From Chloroflexota bacterium (GTDB lineage: Bacteria > Chloroflexota > Dehalococcoidia > Lucifugimonadales > UBA1127): a stretch of DNA of 42,064 bases. The notes beneath the pieces are model-generated. The model was not told the DNA's origin and made no database searches. It saw only the letters and a list, made by a program, of their open reading frames with translations. Where the stretch lies: NCBI GenBank assembly GCA_026713825.1, contig JAPONS010000030.1, positions 1 through 42,064 of the forward strand. Direction: 5' to 3'. Shown here in pieces: positions 1 to 8,488 of the stretch (its first letter is position 1; the number at the start of each line of letters is the position of its first letter). The translations under genes and the position numbers were made by a program.

Positions 1-861
<861 letters not shown>

Positions 862-2019
862 ATGAAGGTCACCAAAATCACCAGCATACCCGTCCGCGCC
901 GGCGCCTTCGGCGGCTTCTACGTCCGCGTCGACACCGACGCCGGCGTCTACGGCCTCGGCGAAGCCCTCATGGTCCTCGCCGGACAGGCCGTCGCCGCAG
1001 CCGTCGACCACCTCTCCGAGCTCGTCGTCGGCGAGGACCCCTTCTCCACCGAGCGCCACTGGCAGCACATGTTCCGCCGCGGCTTCTTCCCCGCCTCCGG
1101 CGTCTACTCCTGCGCCATCAGCGCCATAGACATCGCCCTCTGGGACATCAAGGGCAAGGCCCTTGGCATCCCCGTGCACGCGCTCCTCGGCGGCCCCGTC
1201 CGCGACAAGGTCATCTGCTACCCCCACTGCCAGGCGCCCTCGACCGATGCGCTCATCGCCAGCTGCGTCGACCACGTCGAGCGCGGCTGGAAGTTCGTCC
1301 GGTGGGGCCTGCCCGACAACAGCGGCCTGCACGGCGCCTCCGAGGGCGTTCTCGACCCCGTGAAGGCCGTCGATATCGGCGTCGAGCAGATGGCCCGCGT
1401 CCGGGAGGCCGTCGGCCCCGACATTCACCTCGCCTTCGACGTGCACACCCGCCTCGACACCGCCCACGCCGCCGCCTTCTGCCGCCGCGTCGAGGGTTAC
1501 AACCCCTTCTTCATCGAGGACCCGCTGCGCGCCGAGAACCCGGCCAGCTATCGGACCCTCGCCCGCACCGTCAACGTCCCCATCGCCGCCGGCGAGCAGT
1601 GGTCGAACAAGTGGCAGTTCCGCGAGGCCATCGAGGACGAGACCATCAGCTACGCGCGCATCGATCTCTGCGGCGTCGGCGGCATCACGGAAGCGGCCAA
1701 GATCACCCACTGGGCGGAGACCCACTACATCGACATCGCCCCCCACAACCCCCTCGGCCCTGTCAGCGCGGCCGCCGGCGTCGCCCTGTGCACAGCGTCG
1801 ACCAACGTCGGCGTGCTCGAGATGCCGAGGGCGCCGGGCACGTACGAGGCCGACCTGTTTCCCGTCCAGGTCGGCTTCCAGGACGGCTACGCCTTCAGCG
1901 AGGGCCGCCCAGGCCTCGGCGTCGAGATCGACATGGACGTGGCCGAAGCCAGGGCGTGGACGCCGAGCGGCTTCTACCCCCGCGTCACCCGCAGCGACGG
2001 CGGCCTGAACAACTGGTAG
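862..2019 (+). CDS. Enolase-superfamily sugar-acid dehydratase (mandelate racemase/galactonate dehydratase-like)
   Basis: The 385-residue protein has the full mandelate racemase/muconate-lactonizing fold: an N-terminal capping domain (about 1-120) and a TIM barrel. The three carboxylate metal ligands of the family are visible as D193, E219 (in FFIEDPL) and E245 (in AAGEQW). The D-x-H pair D193/H195 and H295 (in IAPHNPLGP) are typical of the galactonate/mannonate dehydratase subgroup, so dehydration of an acid sugar or related hydroxy acid is the best guess; the substrate cannot be read from sequence. The ATG at 862 was chosen because GGAGG sits 7 bases upstream and the protein then begins at the usual MKxTxI strand, although the frame stays open further upstream. 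Enolase paralogues of this kind are known to be expanded in SAR202 Chloroflexota. Confidence 0.9.
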   Translation: MKVTKITSIPVRAGAFGGFYVRVDTDAGVYGLGEALMVLAGQAVAAAVDHLSELVVGEDPFSTERHWQHMFRRGFFPASGVYSCAISAIDIALWDIKGKALGIPVHALLGGPVRDKVICYPHCQAPSTDALIASCVDHVERGWKFVRWGLPDNSGLHGASEGVLDPVKAVDIGVEQMARVREAVGPDIHLAFDVHTRLDTAHAAAFCRRVEGYNPFFIEDPLRAENPASYRTLARTVNVPIAAGEQWSNKWQFREAIEDETISYARIDLCGVGGITEAAKITHWAETHYIDIAPHNPLGPVSAAAGVALCTASTNVGVLEMPRAPGTYEADLFPVQVGFQDGYAFSEGRPGLGVEIDMDVAEARAWTPSGFYPRVTRSDGGLNNW

Positions 2020-2060
2020 CCCCACAATTGCCCGGCTGCCCGCACACGCGCGCCGCTGCG

Positions 2061-2089
2061 TGTACACGCCTTGCGCCGTCTGCTATCAT
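2061..2089 (+). promoter_or_regulatory. Sigma-70-type promoter for the first LigB-like gene
   Basis: TGTACA (2061-2066), 17 bp, TATCAT (2084-2089). It lies 58 bp before the start codon at 2147, within the 127-bp gap after the dehydratase gene. Called by eye. Confidence 0.45.
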
Positions 2090-2146
2090 TGGGCTACAGG
2101 GATATTGTTTATCGTTATGTCAGCGTTTGCTTGAGAGGAGAGCGCA

Positions 2147-3217
2147 ATGGGAGAAATCGTGCTTGGCATCGGAACGTCCCACAGCCCCATGCTCGCCCAG
2201 CCGCCGGAGCTCTGGGCCGTGCACGGGCAGAACGACAAGCGGAATCAGGAGCTGGTCTTCCCGCCTGACGGCCTCATCTACCCCTACGAGGAGGCGGCGG
2301 AGCGCGCCAACCCCGACATCGCCAGGCTGGTGGACGAAGAGCTCTACAAGAAGCAGCACGCCAACCTCACCAACGCCATCGAGGAACTGGCGAGCAGCCT
2401 GCGCGCCGCTAACCCCGATGCCGTCGTCATCATCAGCGACGACCAAGATGAGGTCTTCTTTGAAGACAACATGCCCATGTTCAACATCTACTGGGGCGAC
2501 ACCATTCCCCTCATCGCCCGGACGCCCCCGGACGACGCGCCGCCCGCCGTCAAGGCGATGGCGTGGGGCTACGGCGACGTCTCCATGGACGTCCCCGTCG
2601 ACACCGCCCTGGCCCGCCACATCATCGAGCACATGATCGACAACGAGTTTGACGTGTCGCACTCCAAGTACCTCAAGGAAGAGTCCGGCGGCTACGTTGC
2701 CCGGCGCTACCCCACTCCCAACGGCGAGTCCACCTACGGCCGCATGACGGCCCCCCGCCAGCAGGGCATGCCCCACGGCTTCGCCTATGTCATCAAGCGG
2801 CTCATGCACAACGATCCCTTCCCCATCATCCCCGTCTCCCTGAACACCTGCTACCCGCCGAACCAGCCGACCCCGCGCCGCTGCTACGCCTTCGGCCAGC
2901 AGATCAAGGCCGCGGTTGACAGCTGGCACAAGGACGCCCGCGTCGCCGTCATCGGCTCCGGCGGCCTCAGCCACTTCGTCGTTGACGAGGAGCTCGACCG
3001 CGCCGCCCTCAAGGCGATGGTCGACAACGACGCCGAGACCCTTTCCAACCTCCCGCGACACCGCCTCAACTCCGCCGCCTCTGAGACCCGCAACTGGATC
3101 TCCGCCGCCGCGGCCTCCTCACACCTCAAGGGCGAGGTCCTCGCCTACGAGCCCGTCTACCGCACGCCCGCCGGCACCGGCGGCGGCTGGGGCATGGTCC
3201 GCTGGAACGGCCACTAG
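2147..3217 (+). CDS. LigB-type class III extradiol dioxygenase homologue (copy 1)
   Basis: The 356-residue product belongs to the catalytic (B) subunit family of protocatechuate 4,5-dioxygenase. H12 in GTSHSPML matches the first iron ligand. H210 in MPHGFAY fits the active-site His region, and E281/E282 in VDEELDRAAL fits the Glu ligand. The segment that normally carries the second His ligand (V-x-N-D-H in LigB) reads SDDQ here, with Q100 at the ligand position; the second copy at 11521-12594 has the same change. It is longer than LigB (about 300) because of an extra C-terminal block ending in a GTGGGWGM motif shared with copy 2. No LigA-like small subunit gene is nearby. The start is supported by GAGAGGAGAG upstream. 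Ring cleavage of a catechol or gallate-type acid is inferred from family and neighbours; activity is uncertain given the ligand change. Confidence 0.8.
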   Translation: MGEIVLGIGTSHSPMLAQPPELWAVHGQNDKRNQELVFPPDGLIYPYEEAAERANPDIARLVDEELYKKQHANLTNAIEELASSLRAANPDAVVIISDDQDEVFFEDNMPMFNIYWGDTIPLIARTPPDDAPPAVKAMAWGYGDVSMDVPVDTALARHIIEHMIDNEFDVSHSKYLKEESGGYVARRYPTPNGESTYGRMTAPRQQGMPHGFAYVIKRLMHNDPFPIIPVSLNTCYPPNQPTPRRCYAFGQQIKAAVDSWHKDARVAVIGSGGLSHFVVDEELDRAALKAMVDNDAETLSNLPRHRLNSAASETRNWISAAAASSHLKGEVLAYEPVYRTPAGTGGGWGMVRWNGH

Positions 3218-3239
3218 TCCCGATCGACACGGCATAGGA

Positions 3240-3270
3240 AGGGGCCTCTCCGGCAGCCGGAGAGGCCCCT
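3240..3270 (+). terminator. Hairpin terminator after LigB-like copy 1
   Basis: A near-perfect inverted repeat of about 14 bp (AGGGGCCTCTCCGG ... CCGGAGAGGCCCCT) begins 22 bp after the stop codon and is followed by CTACGTTTCT. The T tract is weak, but this is the common form of terminator in this window. Confidence 0.75.
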
Positions 3271-3358
3271 CTACGTTTCTCTCGCCACCGACTGACTCGA
3301 TGGCATCCTGCGCCCGGCGAAGGGGGGCCCCACAACCGCCGACCCTGCCATTTGCTCC

Positions 3359-3388
3359 TTGCCCCTGAGTCCAGCGCGTCCGTACGCT
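3359..3388 (+). promoter_or_regulatory. Promoter next to a possibly leaderless start
   Basis: TTGCCC (3359-3364), 18 bp, TACGCT (3383-3388). Only 6 bases separate the -10 hexamer from the ATG at 3395, and no Shine-Dalgarno sequence is present, so transcription may start at or very near the A of the start codon. Confidence 0.35.
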
Positions 3389-3394
3389 GGCCTC

Positions 3395-3730
3395 ATGAAC
3401 AAGAAAGACAAGCAGGACAAGGACCCCAAGCCGGCGCGAAAGCGGCCGGGCGCCCCGAAGGGCAACCAGAACGGCAGGAGGCACGGCCTCTACTCCAAGC
3501 TGTATCCCGTTGAATTCATGGACACGTTCGAGCGCCTCCGGCGGGAGCAGGGCCACCCGCCCTTGGACCCTGCGACGGCGCGTCAGCTCGAAGCAGTCAC
3601 CCGCGACCCCCGCATGAACAAGCGGCTCCTTGTTGACTCAATCAACGCCATGCGCACGATGATCACCTTTGAGAGGGCGATAAGGACATTGCAAATGATG
3701 AGGAGACTGGAGCAGCGGAATCGGCCATGA
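3395..3730 (+). CDS. Small basic protein with GAPKGNQN...HGLYS motif
   Basis: The 111-residue product is very basic at its N-terminus (MNKKDKQDKDPKPARKRP) and then carries GAPKGNQN-GRRHGLYSK. That signature occurs in small proteins of unknown function and near the start of some phage terminase small subunits. The rest is predicted helical, with Met- and Arg-rich segments (about 70-111). No catalytic motif is seen. The ATG at 3395 was preferred over a TTG at 3359 because the motif follows directly and a promoter lies just upstream. It stands alone between two terminators, in DNA less GC-rich than its neighbours downstream, which could mean lateral origin. No integrase or other phage gene is near, so a terminase role is not supported. 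Confidence 0.55.
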   Translation: MNKKDKQDKDPKPARKRPGAPKGNQNGRRHGLYSKLYPVEFMDTFERLRREQGHPPLDPATARQLEAVTRDPRMNKRLLVDSINAMRTMITFERAIRTLQMMRRLEQRNRP

Positions 3731-3973
3731 ACCCAGGCACAGCATTGATTCCTTCAACCCAATGCAACACAACCCGTTTTCCATACGTTTTGAGTCAGAC
3801 GGCCCAATACGGCGCAATGCAAGACAATAGGGTTTCAGCTACAACCACGTCGCGGCATCACGTCGCAAAACGCGCAACTGCGCCCAAGCTGAAATGCGTG
3901 ATTTCAGATACACACGTTCCGCAGAGATTTACTCTGGGACTCAACTCAATTCACGGGTCCCATCGATCACTGG
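3731..3973. other. Gene-free stretch with a palindrome
   Basis: No gene is recognised here. The DNA is visibly less GC-rich than its surroundings. It contains a perfect inverted repeat, CTGAAAT (3889-3895), 5-bp spacer, ATTTCAG (3901-3907), which could be an operator or a weak hairpin. A long plus-strand reading frame across this stretch and the next gene is an antisense shadow of the hydrolase. Confidence 0.4.
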
Positions 3974-4021
3974 AAAGGGCGCCGCAGGCGAGGGTCTTGC
4001 CCTCTGCCTGCGGCGCCCTTT
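3974..4021 (-). terminator. Hairpin terminator of the alpha/beta hydrolase gene
   Basis: A perfect 16-bp inverted repeat, AAAGGGCGCCGCAGGC (3974-3989) with its complement at 4006-4021, lies 26 bp beyond the stop codon of the minus-strand gene. The stem ends in A/T on both sides, so it may work in both directions. Confidence 0.8.
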
Positions 4022-4047
4022 GCGGGGTCCGTGAAGAGCCGTGGCCC

Positions 4048-6057
4048 CTAGTTCGTGAGCGCCAGCGGCGCCAGCGGCACGTTCGGGTCCAGCGGATTCC
4101 GGTTCCTTGCCGCCTTGACGTACCGGTCCGCGTCCTCCTGCAGCAGCAGCCGCTGGCCCACCAGCGCCTCCGCCGCTGCCTGGATGCGCTGCACGTACTC
4201 GTCGTGGCTGGCGTACCGCTCCTCGATCGACGGCCGCGGGTCGCCCGTGGCCTCCCGCTCCACCCTGGTGCGAGCGAAGGGCACGAAGCTGCCGGACAGC
4301 GAGAAGAAGTCGCCCGTGCCGACGCCCTCCTTGCGGAGACTCCAGCCAGTGTGCGTCCCCACGGGCGTCTGGATCTCCGGCGTGCGGATGCCGCCGAGGT
4401 CGTTGCCGTCATCGTCCACGACGGGCAGCTGAAGATGGTACTCCTGCCCCGGCACCGGCTGCGGCGGGTGCGCGCTGATGTGCCCCCGCTCGAAGTCGGG
4501 GCCGTAGTCGTACTTGGGCAGCCTGCTCGGCGATGGCGGCAGGTTGAAGCCCGGGATGGACGGGTAGTTGCCGATCACTTCCTCCCACCAGTCCAGCGTG
4601 CCGTCGGCGCGGCGGGGCACCAGGCTCTCGGGCGGCGCCGTGCCGTTGGTCGCCCACTGGTCCATGTTCTCCAGCATGGCGCGGAGCGTCGGCCCATTGG
4701 ACATGGGGTTGTTCGGGTGCTGCGTGTAGTCGCCCTCGCCCAGGCCCGCGCCGCCGTGCTGCGCGCTGGCGATGACGTACATGCGCACGTTGTCCTCAAA
4801 GTCCAGGTCGTCGCCGTTGCGCGGGTCCGTGTGCCCCAGCGACGCGTGCCGCTGCCAGTACTCGGTGTTGGTGTGCGTGTGTACCACCAGCGGGTCCGAC
4901 TCCGGTCGCTTCAGGACGGCGTCCACCTCCTCCGTGAACGGGTCCGGCACCGCCGAGTAGGCGAACGGGTACCACTCCGAGGGCCACTGGTGCTCCTCGT
5001 GCTGCCGTGGGTAGCGCCCTACCTGCGCGAAGCGGATGTTGAGGAAGACGCGCCCGCCGCCCGACACGTGCGGGTAGACGGCGTCGAAAACCCGCCGGCC
5101 CGTCGGGTCGACGTTGTAGCCGTCGTAGATGAACTGCCGCACCACCCGCGACGAGAGCGATTGCCCGTAGGTGTACACCTTGTCGACCGAGCCCGCGAGC
5201 GGGTTCGCGTTGCCGTCGGCGTCCTCGTCGTCGTACCGCAGGAAGGAGAGCAGGTCGCGGACGCCCACAAGGCCAAGTCCCATGACCCGCGACCGGCTGG
5301 TGGCGTAGATGAGCTCGTAGATGTGGCCGGGCTGGAAGCCATCCTTCAGGTACAGGTGCGTCTTGGAGGGCATGACCTTCACGTTGCCCGTTGCGTCCGG
5401 CCCGATTGTGGCGAAGGACCACTCGTCGCGCGGCACGTCCTCACGCTCGTCACGCTCCAGCTCCCGGCGCGTCAGCGTTGCGCCGTCTGGGTCGATCGGC
5501 TCGTAGCTGCGAATGGCCTTGTGGCCGCTGAGGGGGATGGAGAGCACGCCGGGGTCGTTGGCGATGAACTCCTGCCGCACAACGCCCTCCACGGGCTTAC
5601 CGTTCTCCATCGCCTCGGGCAGGTCGCATGTGATCAGGCCGTCGCCGGGCAGCAGGTCGCCCTGCCAGCCCGAGAAGACAACAGTGTAGCCCTTTCGCAT
5701 CAGGTAGCCGTTGCCGGCATCGGCCAGCGTGATCGGGTCCGGCGACCGTGGCGAGTCGTTGAAGCTCGACAGCGCCGTCCGGTTGCCCCGGTTGTTGACG
5801 TCGTACAGGATGCGCCGGTTCCCCTTGTCCAGGTCCACCGGCTTCAGGATGTCGAGGTCGGCGCTGAACTCCACCAACCCCTTGTCATTGCGCGGGGCGA
5901 GCTGCAAGTCGACGACGTTGCCGTTGGACGGGTCGTCGGGATCGAGGGCGAAGTGGACTTTGCCCACCAGTCGCTCGTACGGCCCAACGTCGCCGAACGA
6001 GTGGCCGTCGGCAAAGCCGAGCTGCTTGTTGAGGTCCAGGCGAATCTCCGTGTTCAT
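4048..6057 (-). CDS. Alpha/beta hydrolase domain protein (Abhydrolase_10-like)
   Basis: This 669-residue protein matches the large family of putative esterases with an atypical alpha/beta-hydrolase fold (PF20091 type). Family landmarks seen are ILYDVNNRGN (83-92), GYTVVFSGWQGD (123-134) and the nucleophile-elbow region YTYGQSLSSRVVRQFIYDGYN (296-315). S300 in G-Q-S-L-S is the likely nucleophile; many relatives read GxSQSG here. No signal peptide is visible, so it is probably cytoplasmic. The start at 6057 is followed by the expected strand of the family. It is transcribed divergently from the SDR gene and ends at a strong hairpin. Function in ester or lactone hydrolysis is inferred; substrate unknown. 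Confidence 0.8.
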   Translation of the reverse strand: MNTEIRLDLNKQLGFADGHSFGDVGPYERLVGKVHFALDPDDPSNGNVVDLQLAPRNDKGLVEFSADLDILKPVDLDKGNRRILYDVNNRGNRTALSSFNDSPRSPDPITLADAGNGYLMRKGYTVVFSGWQGDLLPGDGLITCDLPEAMENGKPVEGVVRQEFIANDPGVLSIPLSGHKAIRSYEPIDPDGATLTRRELERDEREDVPRDEWSFATIGPDATGNVKVMPSKTHLYLKDGFQPGHIYELIYATSRSRVMGLGLVGVRDLLSFLRYDDEDADGNANPLAGSVDKVYTYGQSLSSRVVRQFIYDGYNVDPTGRRVFDAVYPHVSGGGRVFLNIRFAQVGRYPRQHEEHQWPSEWYPFAYSAVPDPFTEEVDAVLKRPESDPLVVHTHTNTEYWQRHASLGHTDPRNGDDLDFEDNVRMYVIASAQHGGAGLGEGDYTQHPNNPMSNGPTLRAMLENMDQWATNGTAPPESLVPRRADGTLDWWEEVIGNYPSIPGFNLPPSPSRLPKYDYGPDFERGHISAHPPQPVPGQEYHLQLPVVDDDGNDLGGIRTPEIQTPVGTHTGWSLRKEGVGTGDFFSLSGSFVPFARTRVEREATGDPRPSIEERYASHDEYVQRIQAAAEALVGQRLLLQEDADRYVKAARNRNPLDPNVPLAPLALTN

Positions 6058-6103
6058 GGCGTTTCTCCCATAGCGTAGTCAGAGACGTGCTTGTGACGCG
6101 TGC

Positions 6104-6132
6104 AGTCTATGCGGACGCGATTCGGCTGGCAA
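6104..6132 (-). promoter_or_regulatory. Promoter of the alpha/beta hydrolase gene
   Basis: On the minus strand: TTGCCA (6127-6132), 17 bp, TAGACT (6104-6109), 46 bp before the start codon at 6057. It sits back-to-back with a TATACT -10 element (6155-6160) facing the SDR gene, so the two genes share a divergent control region of about 145 bp. Confidence 0.6.
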
Positions 6133-6202
6133 GGCATTGCCCATGCGCATAGCCTATACTGGCAACGACCGGAATACTGACGGGCACGCGAAAGGGGCAG
6201 CA

Positions 6203-6952
6203 ATGCGGCTGGAAGGCAAGGTAGCAATAATCACCGGCGCCGCGCGCGGCATGGGCGCCGAAGAGGCCCGGATGTTCGCTCGTGAGGGCGCAAAGGTCGC
6301 CGTCGCCGACATCGCCGAGGAGGAGGCGCAGGCGGTCGTGGCCGAGATCGCAGAGGCGGGCGGAGAGGCGATGTTCCTCTCTCTCAATGTGGCCAGCGAG
6401 GAAAACTGGGCGGAGGCGGTTGCCACCGTGGTGGCCCGGTTCGGCGGTGTGGACATCCTCGTGAACAACGCCGGCGTCGACGGCGCCCACGAGCCTCACC
6501 TGCTGGACACTGAGCCCTGGGACGAGGTCATGGCCGTCAACGCTAGGGGGGTCTTTCTCGCCATGAAGACTATGATTCCGGAGATGCGGAAGGCGGGAAG
6601 GGGCTCCATCATAAACGTCTCGTCCATCTCGGGCTTCGTGGGCATGGAGGGCACCCACATGGGCTACAACGCCTCCAAGGCCGCGGTCCGCATCATGACC
6701 AAGTCGGCGGCCGTCCAGAACGCAAAGCAGGGCATCCGGGTGAACTCGGTGCACCCCGGCATCATGCCGCCTATGCAGCGGACCGTGCGCACGCCCGAGC
6801 GGGTTGAATACTTGGTGACGGAGAAGATTCCCATGGGGCGCATCGGCAGGGTCGAGGAGGTCGCGGCCGGTGTGCTCTTCCTCGCGTCCGACGAGGCGTC
6901 GTACATTACCGGCACGGAGCTCGTCATCGACGGCGGCTACCTGGCGATCTGA
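6203..6952 (+). CDS. Short-chain dehydrogenase/reductase (SDR)
   Basis: The 249-residue protein is a classical SDR. It shows the cofactor motif TGAARGMG (11-18), an acidic D37 after strand two that favours NAD(H), NNAG (88-91), catalytic S141, Y155 and K159 (YNASK), and the C-terminal [12 protein letters not shown] signature. The length is typical of FabG-like enzymes. The ATG at 6203 was chosen over upstream in-frame starts because it begins the first Rossmann strand and has AAAGGGGC upstream. Within this catabolic island it probably oxidises a hydroxyl intermediate, but the substrate cannot be deduced. Confidence 0.93.
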   Translation: MRLEGKVAIITGAARGMGAEEARMFAREGAKVAVADIAEEEAQAVVAEIAEAGGEAMFLSLNVASEENWAEAVATVVARFGGVDILVNNAGVDGAHEPHLLDTEPWDEVMAVNARGVFLAMKTMIPEMRKAGRGSIINVSSISGFVGMEGTHMGYNASKAAVRIMTKSAAVQNAKQGIRVNSVHPGIMPPMQRTVRTPERVEYLVTEKIPMGRIGRVEEVAAGVLFLASDEASYITGTELVIDGGYLAI

Positions 6953-6973
6953 GGGATCGAGGCGAGGCTGTCC

Positions 6974-7342
6974 CTACTCCTGGAAGTCCACGCGAATCAG
7001 CGGGCTCTCCGCCACCCATCGGTCGACGTCCATGTGGGCCATGCGCGCCTCCGCCGCCTTCATCCTCGTGAGAATGTCCCGCTTCTCGTCGGAGTCCGTG
7101 ATTGGCACGGCCTTCGACGGGATGTCGCGCTGGGCGCTCTCCTTGACGTGGAAGGTCATGTCCGGGTTGGCCAGCATGTTGGCGAACCAGGACCGCTTGC
7201 CGGGCAGGCTGGTCAGGTAGACGGCCCCGTCGACAAGGTGGTGCCATATCTCGATGCGGCGGGCCTCGCCGGACTTGCGGCCAATGGTGGTGATGTCAAC
7301 GTTGCGGTCGACTTCCAGCGCCTGCCGAACGGCGTCGTCCAT
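6974..7342 (-). CDS. Deazaflavin (F420)-dependent nitroreductase-family protein
   Basis: The 122-residue product fits the small split-barrel family once called DUF385 (F420H2-dependent quinone/nitro reductases). Signature elements are TTIGRKSGEARRIEIWHH (about 17-34), YLTSLPGKRSWFANMLANPD and a conserved Trp before the last helix. The start codon at 7342 is preceded by AGGAG; the frame extends further upstream without sense. It converges with the SDR gene with 21 bp between stops and has its own promoter. If the organism makes F420 this would be a redox enzyme; no F420 synthesis gene is in the window to confirm it. Confidence 0.8.
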   Translation of the reverse strand: MDDAVRQALEVDRNVDITTIGRKSGEARRIEIWHHLVDGAVYLTSLPGKRSWFANMLANPDMTFHVKESAQRDIPSKAVPITDSDEKRDILTRMKAAEARMAHMDVDRWVAESPLIRVDFQE

Positions 7343-7369
7343 GACAGTTCTCCTGCGTAAGGTGACCCC

Positions 7370-7398
7370 ACTGTAGTTGGCGTCGGACGCAGTGTCCA
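7370..7398 (-). promoter_or_regulatory. Promoter of the F420-type reductase gene
   Basis: On the minus strand: TGGACA (7393-7398), 17 bp, TACAGT (7370-7375), 27 bp before the start codon at 7342. It is back-to-back with the promoter at 7415-7443. Confidence 0.6.
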
Positions 7399-7414
7399 CC
7401 GTGACACCCGTCCG

Positions 7415-7443
7415 TTGACGCGCCATCGGGCGCTCACTACACT
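7415..7443 (+). promoter_or_regulatory. Promoter of the VOC gene pair
   Basis: TTGACG (7415-7420), 17 bp, TACACT (7438-7443), 34 bp before the ATG at 7478. It is one of the best sigma-70-type matches in the window. Confidence 0.7.
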
Positions 7444-7477
7444 ACGGGCATCCCCAACCCCTCCCCGGAGGTGCTCT

Positions 7478-7894
7478 ATGGCAAGGATCAGGCACATCGC
7501 TCTGGCCACTGACGACCCGGAGGCCACCGCGAAGTTCTACAAGGAGGGTCTGGGCCTCAAGGAGGTGGGGAAGGTCAATTCCACCACCGCCGAGGGCTAC
7601 TACCTGAGCGACGGCCACGTCAACCTGGCCGTGCTCAAGTTCAAGGGCGACGACCCCGCCACCACCGAGGGCATCCTCCGCTACACCGGCGTCCACCATT
7701 TCGGCCTGCAGGTGGACGACATGGACGAGGCCCGCGCCCGCATTGAGGCCGCCGGCGCCGTCCACCGCCCCTACCCTGGCACCGAGGAGATGGCCGCCCG
7801 CGGCAACGTCGAGGTGAAGTTCTCGGGCCCCGACGGCGTCACCGTCGACCTGTCCGAGACCGGCTGGCTGGGCACGTCCGAGCCGGAGGACTAG
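7478..7894 (+). CDS. VOC-family (glyoxalase/bleomycin-resistance fold) protein, copy 1
   Basis: The 138-residue protein is a single VOC module built of two beta-alpha-beta-beta-beta halves. It opens with MARIRHIALATDDPEATAKF, a typical first metal-binding strand with H7; the middle strand carries HHFGLQV (about 75-81) and the end has VEVKFSGPDGVTVDLSE with the usual C-terminal acidic residue. The family includes lyases, epimerases and type I extradiol dioxygenases; this size suits a dimeric enzyme, but the reaction is not readable. GGAGG lies 8 bases before the ATG. It is followed after 70 bp by a close paralogue (most residues identical by eye), so the two arose by tandem duplication. Confidence 0.88.
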   Translation: MARIRHIALATDDPEATAKFYKEGLGLKEVGKVNSTTAEGYYLSDGHVNLAVLKFKGDDPATTEGILRYTGVHHFGLQVDDMDEARARIEAAGAVHRPYPGTEEMAARGNVEVKFSGPDGVTVDLSETGWLGTSEPED

Positions 7895-7964
7895 CGGCCG
7901 TTCGCCCTGAGGGAAATCGAAGAAGGAACGGGCGGTCAATACGCAGCGGAGAGAGGAGAGCATC

Positions 7965-8384
7965 ATGCCAAGGATCAAGCACATCGCCATCGCAACCCAG
8001 GACCCGGAGGCCACCGCCAGGTTCTACAAGGAGGGCCTCGGCCTGCGTGAGGCCGGCCAAGTCAACTCTGTCGCGGCGGAAGGCTACTACCTCACCGACG
8101 GCTACATCAATGTGGCCATCCTCCGCTTTAAGGACGACGACGCCGCCACGACCGAGGGCGAGATCCGCTACACAGGCATCCACCACTTCGGCTTTGAGGT
8201 GGACGCAATGGCTGAGGCGGAGGAGCAAATCCTGTCAGCGGGAGCCGTCCACCGGCCGAGTAGCATCACGACGGAAAACGCCCAGCTTCCACGCCACGGC
8301 AACGTCGAGGTGAAGTTTGTCGGCCCGGACGGCGTCACCGTCGACCTCTCGGAGGCCGGCTGGGTGGGAACTGCCCCGGACTAG
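7965..8384 (+). CDS. VOC-family protein, copy 2
   Basis: This 139-residue paralogue of the preceding gene begins MPRIKHIAIATQDPEATARF and keeps the same order of motifs: KEGLGL near 26, HHFGFEV in the middle and a final VEVKFVGPDGVTVDLSEAGW strand. The region before the last strand differs (a short insertion rich in Ser/Thr near 97-107), which may alter substrate choice. AGAGAGGAGAG precedes the ATG. Probably co-transcribed with copy 1; a hairpin follows 27 bp after its stop. Confidence 0.88.
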   Translation: MPRIKHIAIATQDPEATARFYKEGLGLREAGQVNSVAAEGYYLTDGYINVAILRFKDDDAATTEGEIRYTGIHHFGFEVDAMAEAEEQILSAGAVHRPSSITTENAQLPRHGNVEVKFVGPDGVTVDLSEAGWVGTAPD

Positions 8385-8411
8385 GCGCCGCAGCGCTGCA
8401 CAACGAAACGG

Positions 8412-8431
8412 GGGCGGCCGAGTGGCCGCCC
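8412..8431 (+). terminator. Hairpin terminator after the VOC pair
   Basis: GGGCGGCC, GAGT loop, GGCCGCCC: a perfect 8-bp GC stem 27 bp after the VOC copy 2 stop. There is no T tract. Confidence 0.6.
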
Positions 8432-8488
8432 TCGCTCCGCTGTCTTGCCCCAATTCCCGTGCTGACATACAGCCCTTGACCGAGCGCC

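Noticed and set aside
3395-3730. Phage terminase small subunit
   Set aside because: Only the N-terminal GNQN-HGLYS motif is shared. No terminase large subunit, portal, integrase or other phage gene is present.
3727-6078. Long open plus-strand frame of almost 800 codons
   Set aside because: It is the antisense shadow of the alpha/beta hydrolase gene. High-GC coding DNA keeps the opposite frame free of stops; its protein is Val/Arg/Leu-rich with no domain.
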